Assembly (NCBI GenBank): GCA_937919035.1
Contig: CALFPI010000433.1
Span: 1 to 37,090, forward strand
DNA length: 37,090 nucleotides
Source of the DNA: an uncultured Gemmatimonadaceae bacterium
GTDB taxonomy: Bacteria; Latescibacterota; UBA2968; UBA8231
Direction: 5' to 3'
Shown: piece by piece, positions 17,873-25,768 of the stretch
Layout: each line of letters starts with the position of its first letter
Position numbering within the stretch: the stretch's first letter is position 1
Notes under the pieces: model-generated
Databases searched by the model: none
What the model saw: only the letters and a program-made list of their open reading frames with translations
Told to the model about the DNA's origin: nothing
Position numbers and translations under genes: made by a program

Positions 17873-17924
17873 GCCGGGACTTAGAGCCGGGACTTAGGGC
17901 CGGGACTTAGGGCCGGGACTTAGA
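17873..17924. repeat. four tandem copies of a 13-bp unit at the sigma-gene stop codon
   Basis: The plus strand reads GCCGGGACTTAGR four times without interruption, differing only at the last base (A, G, G, A). On the coding strand the sigma gene's own TAA stop is part of the last unit, so TAA recurs every 13 bases after it. Because 13 is not a multiple of three, the stops fall in all three frames. A diverged fifth unit (CGACTTAGGG) lies just beyond at about 17859-17868. Confidence 0.85.
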
Positions 17925-18774
17925 GTTCGTCTGCCAATTCCTCCAGGTGCTCATATCGAGAGGGATGGCGCAGGCGACTCAGGGCGCGCTCCTTGATCTG
18001 CCGAACCCTCTCGCGGGTGACACCGATCATCTCGCCGATCTGCTCGAGTGTGAGGGCTTCCATGCCGTCGAGACCGAAGTACAATCGTATGATCTTCTGC
18101 TCGCGATCCTCGAGACTGGCCAGAACTTCCTCGAGCTGATTGCGTGCCGAATCGTGAATCAGGTCGCTATCGGGTGACCTCGAGTTGGCATCAGGCAGGA
18201 TATTGAGCAGGGAGCGCTTCTCGTCGTCGTCAAAGGCGCCATCGAGCGAGCTGCAAGGGCGAGCACTGAGAATCGCGTCCGTGACGACGTCGGGGGGCAG
18301 ATCCAGCTCCTTGGCGATCTGCTCGATGTCGGGCTCGGTATCGGAGTTCTGGCCGAGCTTGCGCGTGGCCTTGGAGATGTCCTTGAGCAGGCTGAGTTTG
18401 TTCAACGGCAGCCGCACCGTGCGCACATGCTCGGCGATCGTCTGCAGAATGGACTGTCGAATCCACCAGACGGCGTAGGAGATAAATTTGTAGCCGCGGG
18501 TCCCGTCGAAGCGTTCGGCGGCGGTCATCAGCCCGAGATTGCCGGCACTGATAAGATCCGGGAAGGTCAGCCCCCGGTTCTGATAGTTCTTGGCGACATC
18601 GATGACAAAACGGAGGTTCGCCTGGATGAGTTCATCCCGGGCCTCCATGTCACCGTCCTTGATACGGGCGGACAGCTCGACTTCGCGCTCTCTGGAGAGC
18701 GGTTCGGAGTCGGCGATGTCGTCGAAATAGGCCCTCAGTGTCGAGCTTTCCCGGTCACCGAGCGTTTCGAGCAT
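17920..18774 (-). CDS. RNA polymerase sigma-70 family factor (RpoD/SigA-like, short)
   Basis: A 284-residue sigma factor lacking region 1.1. Region 1.2 is STLRAYFDDIADSEPLSREREVELSARIKDGD. Region 2 is NLRFVIDVAKNYQNRGLTFPDLISAGNLGLMTAAERFDGTRGYKFISYAVWWIRQSI, with the core-binding and -10 recognition helices. Region 3 is around LPLNKLSLLKDISKATRKL. Region 4 is LTLEQIGEMIGVTRERVRQIKERALSRLRHP, the -35 helix-turn-helix. This short form is usual for the primary or primary-like sigma of FCB-group bacteria, so it may be a housekeeping or a group 2 factor. ATG 18774 is chosen for its AAGGAG four bases upstream; the frame is open back to 18828. The leader carries a long hairpin, and tandem repeats begin at the stop codon. 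Confidence 0.92.
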   Translation of the reverse strand: MLETLGDRESSTLRAYFDDIADSEPLSREREVELSARIKDGDMEARDELIQANLRFVIDVAKNYQNRGLTFPDLISAGNLGLMTAAERFDGTRGYKFISYAVWWIRQSILQTIAEHVRTVRLPLNKLSLLKDISKATRKLGQNSDTEPDIEQIAKELDLPPDVVTDAILSARPCSSLDGAFDDDEKRSLLNILPDANSRSPDSDLIHDSARNQLEEVLASLEDREQKIIRLYFGLDGMEALTLEQIGEMIGVTRERVRQIKERALSRLRHPSRYEHLEELADEL

Positions 18775-18829
18775 GACTCTCCTTGGCCGTGTTTCGCATG
18801 ATTGGTGTGTGCTGATTGGTACACGCAAA

Positions 18830-18881
18830 ACCCGCGGTCGGAGCGAAGAGTACTGCGAGGTATCGCTTGCGGACCGCGGGT
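18830..18881. promoter_or_regulatory. long inverted repeat in the sigma-gene leader (attenuator-like)
   Basis: ACCCGCGGTC (18830-18839) is the exact reverse complement of GACCGCGGGT (18872-18881), and inside them AGCGA (18842-18846) pairs with TCGCT (18863-18867). Read towards the sigma gene, the stem ends in GGGT followed by TTTGCG, so the structure resembles a weak intrinsic terminator about 55 bases before the ATG. It could attenuate the sigma transcript or bind a regulator. Confidence 0.55.
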
Positions 18882-18907
18882 GGAATACGTTCGATCATAC
18901 GAATCGT

Positions 18908-18936
18908 ACGATACAAAGTTGACCACTGCGGATCAA
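18908..18936 (-). promoter_or_regulatory. candidate promoter for the sigma-factor gene
   Basis: On the minus strand TTGATC (18936-18931) and TATCGT (18913-18908) are separated by exactly 17 bases, each matching four of six consensus positions. A start near 18901 would give a leader of about 125 nt containing the inverted repeat. An 8-bp palindrome TCGTACGA (18904-18911) overlaps the -10 element and could be an operator. Short motifs like these are weak evidence. Confidence 0.3.
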
Positions 18937-18950
18937 GCTGGAGATGCCCC

Positions 18951-21900
18951 GTGAAGTCAGGATTCTCACGCCTTTTTTTGTTCTTTCTTGTTTCGGCCCA
19001 GCCACCGCTTGGCGCATCGGGGCAATCCATCCCGGTTGACCACTTTTCTGCCCTGCGTTTCGCCGCCCCGGTGCCGGCCCGGGTCCTGGCCGGCCAGGAG
19101 GTCCCCCTGTCAGCGACTTTGCTCGACACAACCTGGCAGGAGGCTTTGTTCAGTTTCCGACCGGTTCGTGCTACAGGGTCCAACCTGGATTTCCACATCC
19201 AGCACCTGCCCGGCCGTGTCGAGCGGACTCTCGTCTTTTCCACCACCCAGGCCGACACGTACGAGGTCGTGTTGTTCGGTGGCGACAGAGACGAACTCGG
19301 TTTCGACGGTACCTTTGGGCCCTTCGTTGTTCTGCCCGCAGAGGGTGACCTGTCCCTGCCGGTGCTTTTTTTTGATGGGCTGCGCCTCGATCTACCCTTG
19401 CCCACACAATTGCCTGCGGGTGCCCCCGTGCGGATGTCCGGGCAGATCCTTGACCCCCGGATTGTCAGTGCCCGCCTCGACCTGTCCCGCGATGGCGTCG
19501 AAGCGGGTGTGATCCACATACCAATCGACAACGGGCGCTTCGACTTGCCGCTGCGACTGCCACCAGGCGCTCCGGGACCTGTTCTTGTGCAGCTTGTGGT
19601 TGGCCTGCAGGATGGCAGCTTTTGGGGGCGGGGGGCGTTTGCCTTCGAGATAACCGATGACGCGCAGCCTCAGGCTGCCCCGGCGGCACTATCGGTGGCA
19701 CTGCTACCCGGTGGCAAAGCGGACGTTCCCATCACGAATCGGGGCAACGCCGAGTTGCAGATTCTCGCCGCCAGCGCCGCCGCCCCCTTCGAAGTCGTCT
19801 CCTTGCCTGACGCCATCCCCCCGGGGGCGACGGGGACCATCGTTGTGCGCTACCTCGGCGCCGGCGGCGAAGAGGGGGCGCTCGTGTTGAGCACCAACGA
19901 CCCCCTCCGACCGCAGCGCCAGGTTGCCTTGCTGGGCGTTGCCGACGGCGAGGCTACCACATCGCTGGCCTGGGTGCGGGCCGATGCCGACGGTCTGCTG
20001 GCGGCTGTGGCTCCGGGTGGCACCGAGCGCTTCGCCCTGGCGCTGTTTTCTCCCCGGCACGATCTGGCAGTTGACACGCGCTACGATTTTTCGGTGGGCT
20101 CTCCAGCCCCCGTGTCGCGGCCCGCGGGTCTTGCCCTGAGCCGACGCGACCTCGGGGAAGCTCTCCGGGCCCGCAAGGCAGCACAGCTGGCCGCTGCGGT
20201 CCGCCGTCAACCGCAACCGACGCCGGCTCTGCGTCGAGCCCAGGTGTCATACGCGGTGGGAGACGAGCGCGATTTTGTGTTTGACGAATTTCCCCCGGTG
20301 CCCCGACAGGTGCTGGCAACGCGGGTCGTTGCCGTCAGTGATCATGCTGTGGCCTTTGTCCATGTCGGTACTACGGCCGACGGTGGCAGTCTCAGCAGCG
20401 ACGACATCGAAGCACACCTGGCCCGCTTTGACGACGACTACGCCCGCATGGTTGCGACCTTTGGCGCCCCCTCCGATGTCGATGGTGATGGACGCATCGC
20501 CTTTCTGTATACACCCCTCGTCGATGACGTGGGGCTTGGCGGTTTTCAGGATCCCACGTCGGTGCTGGCCGAAACGGTCGGTGGCAGCGGCAACCGCACC
20601 GATCTGCTGTTTCTGTCACCGACGCAGCCTGCCTCAGCCTACCGGGCCTTGCTTGTGCATGAGTTTCAGCACCTGATCAACTTCCATCAGCACGTACTGG
20701 TGCGCCACGGCGAGTCCGAGGCGACCTGGCTCGACGAGGGACTGTCGCACCTGGCCGAAGATCTCGTGGATGGCTTCGTCGCCGGTGGCAACAGCAACAA
20801 CGTGCGCGATTTTCTTGCCGACCCCGGCGCCGTCGGACTGACCGCTCAGGACTACGTCAGCAGTGCCGAGCGCGGCGCCGCCTACCTCTTCGTGCGCTCC
20901 CTCGTGGACCGCTTCGGTGAGGCGATTCTGCTGCGACTGGTGCAGACCGGTCTGCGTGATCGTGACACGGTGGAGCAGGCTGCAGGCGTCCCCTTCCGCG
21001 AGCTGCTCGCCGGCTATGCGGTGAAGCTCTACGCCAGTGGCACAGGGTTGGCCGGGCACAGCCGGTTCAACTTCTCCTCCCCCGCCCTTGGCGGCCCTTC
21101 ATCGCGCGGCTTCCCTCTGCCAAAGATCCTGCACCTGGATGCCGGCGCCCCCCTGGCGGGTTCGATCCGCCCGCGCGGCGTCGCTTTTGTGCAGGCATCG
21201 GTGCCGATGCTGTTGCTGCAGGCCCCGGTCGAAGCGGAGTTGAGTGCAGTCCTGCTACCCCTGCCCCAGGGATTTGCTGCCACCATAGAGATCCCGGGGG
21301 ACCACTTCGCGGGTGTGTATTTCGATCCACCCCTGCCGGGCATCATCCTTTCGGGAGAGCCTGTCCTGTTGCGTGGCACAGCCCTTGCCGGCACTACGTC
21401 CCGCATAACGGCCCGCTACTCAATTGACGGCGAGACCATCGCCTCCTTCGGTATGACCGTGGGCGCCGACGGTCGTTTTGAGCGGACCATCATCTTCGCT
21501 CATGAGCAGACAGGAGATCTGGCGCTGGATCTGTTCGTCGGCGGCAACCACGACAGTGAATTTGCCGGCACCTTCGCTCCGGTACAAGTGGAGCCAGGAT
21601 CCGGACCCGTCGTGCTGCCACGGGGATTCTTTGATGCGGTGGTCCTCACGGAGCCACTGCCGACACGACTGGCCGTCGGCAAAGCCCTGACAGTTGCCGG
21701 CACCACAGCCCTGGCCGCTGTGGATGCCGTCATCCTCGAATTCGTCACGGAGGAGGGTGAGACAACCAGCTTCAGCGCTGCAGTCGAGAACGGGCGTTTC
21801 ACCTTGTCCGTATCGCTGCCGACGGACCTGGAAGGGGACCAGCAACTGCGCCTGTTTACCGGTGTGCGGGGAGATTTTTTCTATCGCGGCGGCTTCCACG

Positions 21901-22232
21901 TCGTTGTCGGCGGTACGAGTACGGCCGTCACCGATGTGCGGGGTGTGGATCCGAGTGACTTCGCGCTGACTGCTGCCTATCCCAACCCCTTTAACTCCAC
22001 AACCGTCCTGCCCATGCAACTTGCCCGCGCCGGCTGGGTGGACGTAGCGGTTTTCGGCCTCAACGGGCAGCGCCTGATGACACTGCATCGTGGCTGGTTG
22101 AAGGCCGGCGCACACCAACTTCACTGGCACGGGATGGGCGCCGACGGTCAGCTGGCAGCCAGCGGCGTCTATCTGGTGCGGGCTATCGCCAGTGGGCAGC
22201 AGGCGACACGTAAGGTGCTGCTGTTGCGCTAG
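18951..22232 (+). CDS. secreted M30-like zinc metallopeptidase with duplicated beta-sandwich modules and YPNPFN C-terminal domain
   Basis: A 1093-residue protein starting at a GTG preceded by GGAGA, with a signal peptide (about 1-25). Residues about 30-230 hold two beta-sandwich repeats. About 240-330 resembles an ASH-type Ig domain (GATGTIVVRYLGAGGEEGALVLSTNDP). Residues about 430-740 form a peptidase domain with HEFQH (zinc ligands His570 and His574, Glu571) and ATWLDEGLSHLAED (probable third ligand Glu596), like M30/hyicolysin-type enzymes. Residues about 784-990 repeat the N-terminal module. The last 90 residues are a type IX-style sorting domain (LTAAYPNPFNSTTVLPMQL ... ASGVYLVRAI). The enzyme should act outside the cell; the substrate is unknown. 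It diverges from the sigma-factor gene. Confidence 0.87.
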   Translation: MKSGFSRLFLFFLVSAQPPLGASGQSIPVDHFSALRFAAPVPARVLAGQEVPLSATLLDTTWQEALFSFRPVRATGSNLDFHIQHLPGRVERTLVFSTTQADTYEVVLFGGDRDELGFDGTFGPFVVLPAEGDLSLPVLFFDGLRLDLPLPTQLPAGAPVRMSGQILDPRIVSARLDLSRDGVEAGVIHIPIDNGRFDLPLRLPPGAPGPVLVQLVVGLQDGSFWGRGAFAFEITDDAQPQAAPAALSVALLPGGKADVPITNRGNAELQILAASAAAPFEVVSLPDAIPPGATGTIVVRYLGAGGEEGALVLSTNDPLRPQRQVALLGVADGEATTSLAWVRADADGLLAAVAPGGTERFALALFSPRHDLAVDTRYDFSVGSPAPVSRPAGLALSRRDLGEALRARKAAQLAAAVRRQPQPTPALRRAQVSYAVGDERDFVFDEFPPVPRQVLATRVVAVSDHAVAFVHVGTTADGGSLSSDDIEAHLARFDDDYARMVATFGAPSDVDGDGRIAFLYTPLVDDVGLGGFQDPTSVLAETVGGSGNRTDLLFLSPTQPASAYRALLVHEFQHLINFHQHVLVRHGESEATWLDEGLSHLAEDLVDGFVAGGNSNNVRDFLADPGAVGLTAQDYVSSAERGAAYLFVRSLVDRFGEAILLRLVQTGLRDRDTVEQAAGVPFRELLAGYAVKLYASGTGLAGHSRFNFSSPALGGPSSRGFPLPKILHLDAGAPLAGSIRPRGVAFVQASVPMLLLQAPVEAELSAVLLPLPQGFAATIEIPGDHFAGVYFDPPLPGIILSGEPVLLRGTALAGTTSRITARYSIDGETIASFGMTVGADGRFERTIIFAHEQTGDLALDLFVGGNHDSEFAGTFAPVQVEPGSGPVVLPRGFFDAVVLTEPLPTRLAVGKALTVAGTTALAAVDAVILEFVTEEGETTSFSAAVENGRFTLSVSLPTDLEGDQQLRLFTGVRGDFFYRGGFHVVVGGTSTAVTDVRGVDPSDFALTAAYPNPFNSTTVLPMQLARAGWVDVAVFGLNGQRLMTLHRGWLKAGAHQLHWHGMGADGQLAASGVYLVRAIASGQQATRKVLLLR

Positions 22233-22272
22233 GCTCTCAGAGTCGCGGCGTTTGCATCCGCCGAAAATTCCA

Positions 22273-23133
22273 TCATCGCAGGCTCTGCGTCATCTCTTGA
22301 TATTGTGCCGCCCGACGTTCTCCGGTGGCAGCAGTGGCCTCGATGCGGCGGCCGATGCGGGCCATACGTTCGTCGGTGGCAGGATGACTGGCCAGCAGCC
22401 GGTCCAGAGAGTTCCCGCCACCGGCTTCGAGGCGCGCCATCTTGTCGAACAGAGTGATCAGACCCCGGGGATCGTAGCCGGCGGCGATGGTGTAGCGCAC
22501 GCCGAAATCATCGGCCTGGCGTTCGTCATCCCGGCTGAAGCGTGCCATGGCACCGGCGCCGGCCAGATTGGCGGCCATCTGTGCCAATTGTTCCGGCGCC
22601 TCGCCGAGGCTGATCGACACCAGCAATTGCACACCAAGGCTGGTGGCCAGCTGGTTGGCGGAGTGGCGCGCCACGACGTGACCCAGTTCGTGCGCCAGAA
22701 CCCCGGCCAGTTCGGCCTCGTCTGCAGCCAGTGCCAGCAGTCCGGTATACACGTACATAGGGCCACCAGGCAGGGCGAAAGCGTTCACCTGCTTGTCGTC
22801 ATCGAGAACCGTGATGCGATAGTCGATATCGGGTCGGTCGGCCCACGCCTGGTCGATCAATGGCTGCGCCAGCAAACGCACGTAGCGCTGCAGTTCGGCG
22901 TCGGGCAGGATCGTGTTCTCGGTTTCGACCTGCTGTGCCAACTGCTGCCCGAGCCTGACTTCGGTTTGCACGGGTACCAGCTCGCGGCCAAGGACCTGGC
23001 GTAGGGAAGCGCAGCCACTGGCTCCGATCATCGTCGTCAGACAGACGAGACCGCCCAGCAACCAGCGGCGGAACTGTAGCAGGTTGATCAGTTTTTGCTG
23101 CTGAATTTCACCGCTACGGAGCCCACGACCCAA
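22273..23133 (-). CDS. M48-family metallopeptidase, lipoprotein (BepA/LoiP-like)
   Basis: A 286-residue protein with a lipoprotein signal ending in GASGC (Cys41 from the TTG start). Zinc-peptidase signatures are LAHELGHVVARHSANQ (His148, Glu149, His152) and the downstream DERQADDFGVRYTIAAGYDP, whose Glu is the third ligand. Length and layout match periplasmic M48 peptidases such as BepA and LoiP, which degrade or help assemble outer-membrane proteins; unlike BepA it lacks a C-terminal TPR domain. The start is uncertain. TTG 23133 overlaps the upstream small gene by 46 bases, while a CTG at 23091 would begin in the overlap with that gene's TGA and give a compact signal peptide (INLLQFRRWLLGGLVCLTT). 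It converges with the M30-like gene, 40 bases apart. Confidence 0.88.
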   Translation of the reverse strand: MGRGLRSGEIQQQKLINLLQFRRWLLGGLVCLTTMIGASGCASLRQVLGRELVPVQTEVRLGQQLAQQVETENTILPDAELQRYVRLLAQPLIDQAWADRPDIDYRITVLDDDKQVNAFALPGGPMYVYTGLLALAADEAELAGVLAHELGHVVARHSANQLATSLGVQLLVSISLGEAPEQLAQMAANLAGAGAMARFSRDDERQADDFGVRYTIAAGYDPRGLITLFDKMARLEAGGGNSLDRLLASHPATDERMARIGRRIEATAATGERRAAQYQEMTQSLR

Positions 23134-23231
23134 CTGGATCCCAGACTCAGCGCGATGATGAGAAAGGCCACCAGGGCACTGCCCCAGTCACTGTGGCCAT
23201 AAATCGGTTCAAAGAGGGTGTTGGCGTACAT
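23088..23231 (-). CDS. 47-residue single-pass membrane protein
   Basis: ATG 23231 is preceded by CAGGAG at a spacing of six bases, a strong ribosome site that decides this start; the frame is open to 23309 through a Pro/Glu-rich extension. The product has a short polar N-terminus (MYANTLFEPIYGHSDWG) and one transmembrane segment (SALVAFLIIALSLGSSWVVGSVAV), ending in KFSSKN. It lies directly upstream of the M48 peptidase gene, overlapping its probable start, so the two are likely co-expressed. No family was recognised. It could be a small partner of the peptidase or a stress-type membrane peptide. Confidence 0.55.
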   Translation of the reverse strand: MYANTLFEPIYGHSDWGSALVAFLIIALSLGSSWVVGSVAVKFSSKN

Positions 23232-23393
23232 CTCAGACTCCTGTGTCTGCCGTGACGGCGCCGGTGCCGGCCCTGGCTCAGGTTCAGGTTCAGACATCGA
23301 GAATACCATAGAACCGGCAGCATCGCAATCGTGGCGCCCCTGGATCCGCTAGGATGATGTGCGCTTTGTCGTCAATAGAATAGATTTCTGCCT

Positions 23394-23990
23394 ATGCCTT
23401 TGCTGAGCCTCCCCTTCTCGCCCAAGTCGGTCAACCGGATCCGTCTGTTGATCCAACGTCTGGCCATGTTTGTCGGCCTCGGATTGTTGTTGTGCACCGC
23501 AGACCCGTCCGCGGCACAGGACAAGCCTTCCGAATACCAGGTCAAGGCTGCCTTTCTGTTGAACTTCGCCCGTTTCGTCGAGTGGCCGGAGGGCACAAAC
23601 CAGGATACCTTGCGCATCTGCATCGTCGGCAACGACCCCTTTGGCGACGCCTTCCAGACCATCCTTGGACGAGCACCAGGCAGTCAACCCGTACACATCA
23701 TGCATCCGGCGGCGGCTGATGTGCCAGGCGTCGATTGTCACATCCTGTTCGTCAGCGACTCCGGAAGTCGGGAACTGGCCAGAATCCTGCATCAGACGCA
23801 TCACGAACCGATGCTCACCGTAGGTGACGCTGACGGCTTTGCCCGCGCTGGCGGCATGGTGGGCTTCATCCTGCGCAACAACAAGATTCGCTTCCAGATC
23901 AACTCCACTGCAGCGACTCACGCCGGCTTGCGCTTGAGCGCCAAACTGTTGCGGCTGGCGGAGATCGTTGACGACGGGGGTGACGACTGA
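23394..23990 (+). CDS. YfiR-family periplasmic regulator (DUF4154)
   Basis: A 198-residue protein with an N-terminal signal segment (about 15-42) and the YfiR core: EYQVKAAFLLNFARFVEWP (about 47-65), LRICIVGNDPFGDAF, CHILFVSDS and GGMVGFILRNNKIRFQINSTAATHAGLRLSAKLLRLA. In the YfiBNR system YfiR is a periplasmic protein that represses the CHASE8-containing diguanylate cyclase YfiN. Here the next gene overlaps by one base (TGATG) and encodes a CHASE8-like histidine kinase, so this protein probably gates that kinase from the periplasm, which is inference. No clear Shine-Dalgarno precedes ATG 23394. A later ATG at 23466 would shorten the signal peptide. Confidence 0.88.
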   Translation: MPLLSLPFSPKSVNRIRLLIQRLAMFVGLGLLLCTADPSAAQDKPSEYQVKAAFLLNFARFVEWPEGTNQDTLRICIVGNDPFGDAFQTILGRAPGSQPVHIMHPAAADVPGVDCHILFVSDSGSRELARILHQTHHEPMLTVGDADGFARAGGMVGFILRNNKIRFQINSTAATHAGLRLSAKLLRLAEIVDDGGDD

Positions 23991-25321
23991 TGACGTACCT
24001 GCGTGACATGTCCATCCGCCGCAAGGTCCTGGCGGTGATCATGCTGACCAGCAGTATCGCCTTGCTGCTGGCCTGTGGTGCCTTTGCCGCCTACGACTGG
24101 CTCAGCACCCGCGAGTCCCTCGTGCACCGTCTGGCGACGATGGCCGACGTCGTCGGTGCCAATTGCACCGCCGCCCTGGTTTTCGACAATACAGAGGACG
24201 CACAACAGACGCTGGCAGCATTGCGGGCAGAACCAAGACTTGTCGCCGGCGACGTCTACAACCGTGCCGGCAGAGCGTTTGCTCACTACGGCAGTCGGAG
24301 TCCCTCCGACCGCCTCCCGCAGCCGGTCCTGCCCGACTACCGGTTCGGTGAGGATTACCTGGAAGTCTGGCGTCCGATTGAACTGGACGGTGAACGTCTG
24401 GGTACGATCTATCTGTGTTCTGAGTTGTCCGAACTGGAGGATCGGATGGCGCGCTACGGACAGATCGCCGTCGTATTCCTCGTGGCAGCGTCATTGGTGA
24501 CCTTGCTGATCGGCTCGCGCCTGCGGGCGGTCATCACCGAACCGATCCTGCGTCTGCAGGGGGCCATGCAGGCGGTGCGCGATAATCCCTCCTATTCGGT
24601 GCGCGCCGAGAAACACGGGGATGACGAACTCGGCCAGCTGGCGGATGGCTTCAATGCCATGTTGACGCGGATCGCCGACCGTGACGAGGCCCTGCGCACC
24701 TCCCTGGTAGAAAAGGAAGTGTTGCTCAAGGAGGTCCATCACCGGGTCAAGAACAACCTGCAGATCATCGCCAGCCTGCTCGACCTGCAGGCCAACAGTA
24801 TTACAGACGATGCGACGGTTGAGGTGTTACGTGAGAGTCGCGATCGCGTGCGATCCATGGCCCTGATCCATGAGCACCTCTATGGCACCGAGGAGTTGGG
24901 GCGCATCGATCTGTCCGACTACGTGCAAGACCTGTGCAGCAGCGTCGCCGCCTCCTACGGTCTCAACAATGTCCAGGTTCTGCCGAAGGTCGATGACATT
25001 GTCCTCAATATCGACACCGCCATCCCTTGTGGGTTGATCATCAACGAACTGCTGTCGAATGCGCTGAAGTATGCCTTCCCCGAAGGCAAGGGTTGTGTGC
25101 GGATTGAGGTCCGTCGCGCCCCCGAGGGCGAAATGGGCTATGTGATGACCGTTGCCGATGATGGCGTCGGACTGCCGGCAAGCGTCGATCCCACAGCATC
25201 AGCCTCGCTTGGACTGCAGTTGGTGCATGCCCTTGCACAACAGATTCACGGCGTCCTGACCTGCGACCGGCAGGGCGGCACAACCATGCGGATTCACTTC
25301 AACCCCCTCAGACCTGCATGA
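23990..25321 (+). CDS. CHASE8-HAMP sensor histidine kinase (HisKA_2 type)
   Basis: A 443-residue membrane kinase. Transmembrane segment 1 is at about 11-33. A periplasmic CHASE8-like domain follows at about 40-140 (ADVVGANCTAALVFDNTEDAQQTLAALRAEP, also seen in YfiN), then transmembrane segment 2 at about 152-174 and a HAMP domain to about 230. The HisKA_2 dimerisation motif is LLKEVHHRVKNNLQIIASLL with phospho-acceptor His250, and the ATPase domain shows INELLSNALKYAFP and VADDGVGLP. The start overlaps the YfiR stop by one base. The 3' end overlaps the convergent response-regulator gene by 14 bases (25308-25321). The layout looks like YfiN with its GGDEF output replaced by a kinase. The convergent single-domain regulator is a plausible partner. 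Confidence 0.9.
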   Translation: MTYLRDMSIRRKVLAVIMLTSSIALLLACGAFAAYDWLSTRESLVHRLATMADVVGANCTAALVFDNTEDAQQTLAALRAEPRLVAGDVYNRAGRAFAHYGSRSPSDRLPQPVLPDYRFGEDYLEVWRPIELDGERLGTIYLCSELSELEDRMARYGQIAVVFLVAASLVTLLIGSRLRAVITEPILRLQGAMQAVRDNPSYSVRAEKHGDDELGQLADGFNAMLTRIADRDEALRTSLVEKEVLLKEVHHRVKNNLQIIASLLDLQANSITDDATVEVLRESRDRVRSMALIHEHLYGTEELGRIDLSDYVQDLCSSVAASYGLNNVQVLPKVDDIVLNIDTAIPCGLIINELLSNALKYAFPEGKGCVRIEVRRAPEGEMGYVMTVADDGVGLPASVDPTASASLGLQLVHALAQQIHGVLTCDRQGGTTMRIHFNPLRPA

Positions 25322-25670
25322 CCTGCCGCACGAACTCAGCCACTTCACTGGGGCGGAAGGGTTTTCCGAGAATTCCCAGCACTCCCGGCAAGCGCTCCTC
25401 GTCGGGGTCCATGCCGGTTATGATGGCGACCTTCACATCGGGATCCAGCAACTGCAGTTCCGCCAGCGCGTCGTAGCCTGACAGCCCCGGCATACCCAGA
25501 TCGAGCAGGATGATGTCGATCGTGTCCTCCCCCAGTTGGAACATGTCGATCGCCTGCCGACCAGCCGACGCCGTCAGGACATCACAGGTCGCGGCAAGTA
25601 ATTTCTGCAACAGAGCCAGCACGATCGGATCGTCATCAACGATGAGGATCGTCGGTTTTGCGTCGGTCAT
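25308..25670 (-). CDS. single-domain response regulator (CheY-like)
   Basis: A 120-residue stand-alone receiver with a full active site: acidic pair in LIVDDDP (about 12-13), phospho-acceptor Asp57 in LLDLGMPGLSG, Thr in IITGM and Lys103 in LGKPF. There is no output domain, so it must act by protein contact, as a phosphorelay intermediate or a phosphate sink. It is convergent with the CHASE8 kinase gene with a 14-bp overlap of coding ends, and it starts 98 bases from the divergent Rieske-protein gene. HisKA_2 kinases often pair with such single-domain regulators, so the neighbouring kinase is the first candidate partner, though they are not on one transcript. Confidence 0.92.
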   Translation of the reverse strand: MTDAKPTILIVDDDPIVLALLQKLLAATCDVLTASAGRQAIDMFQLGEDTIDIILLDLGMPGLSGYDALAELQLLDPDVKVAIITGMDPDEERLPGVLGILGKPFRPSEVAEFVRQVMQV

Positions 25671-25768
25671 CAGCTCTCATGGGGATGCGGTGGGCAGGGG
25701 CCGTTGTACCTATGATACTGCGATCCGCCAGGGTACCGCCAACTGAACGACTCAAAAGGAAGCTGAAC

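Noticed and set aside
17873-17924. CRISPR array
   Set aside because: The 13-bp units are directly adjacent with no spacers.
22246-22263. Hairpin CGGCG/CGCCG between the M30-like and M48 genes as a terminator
   Set aside because: Only a 5-bp stem with an 8-nt loop and no T-run after it on either strand.
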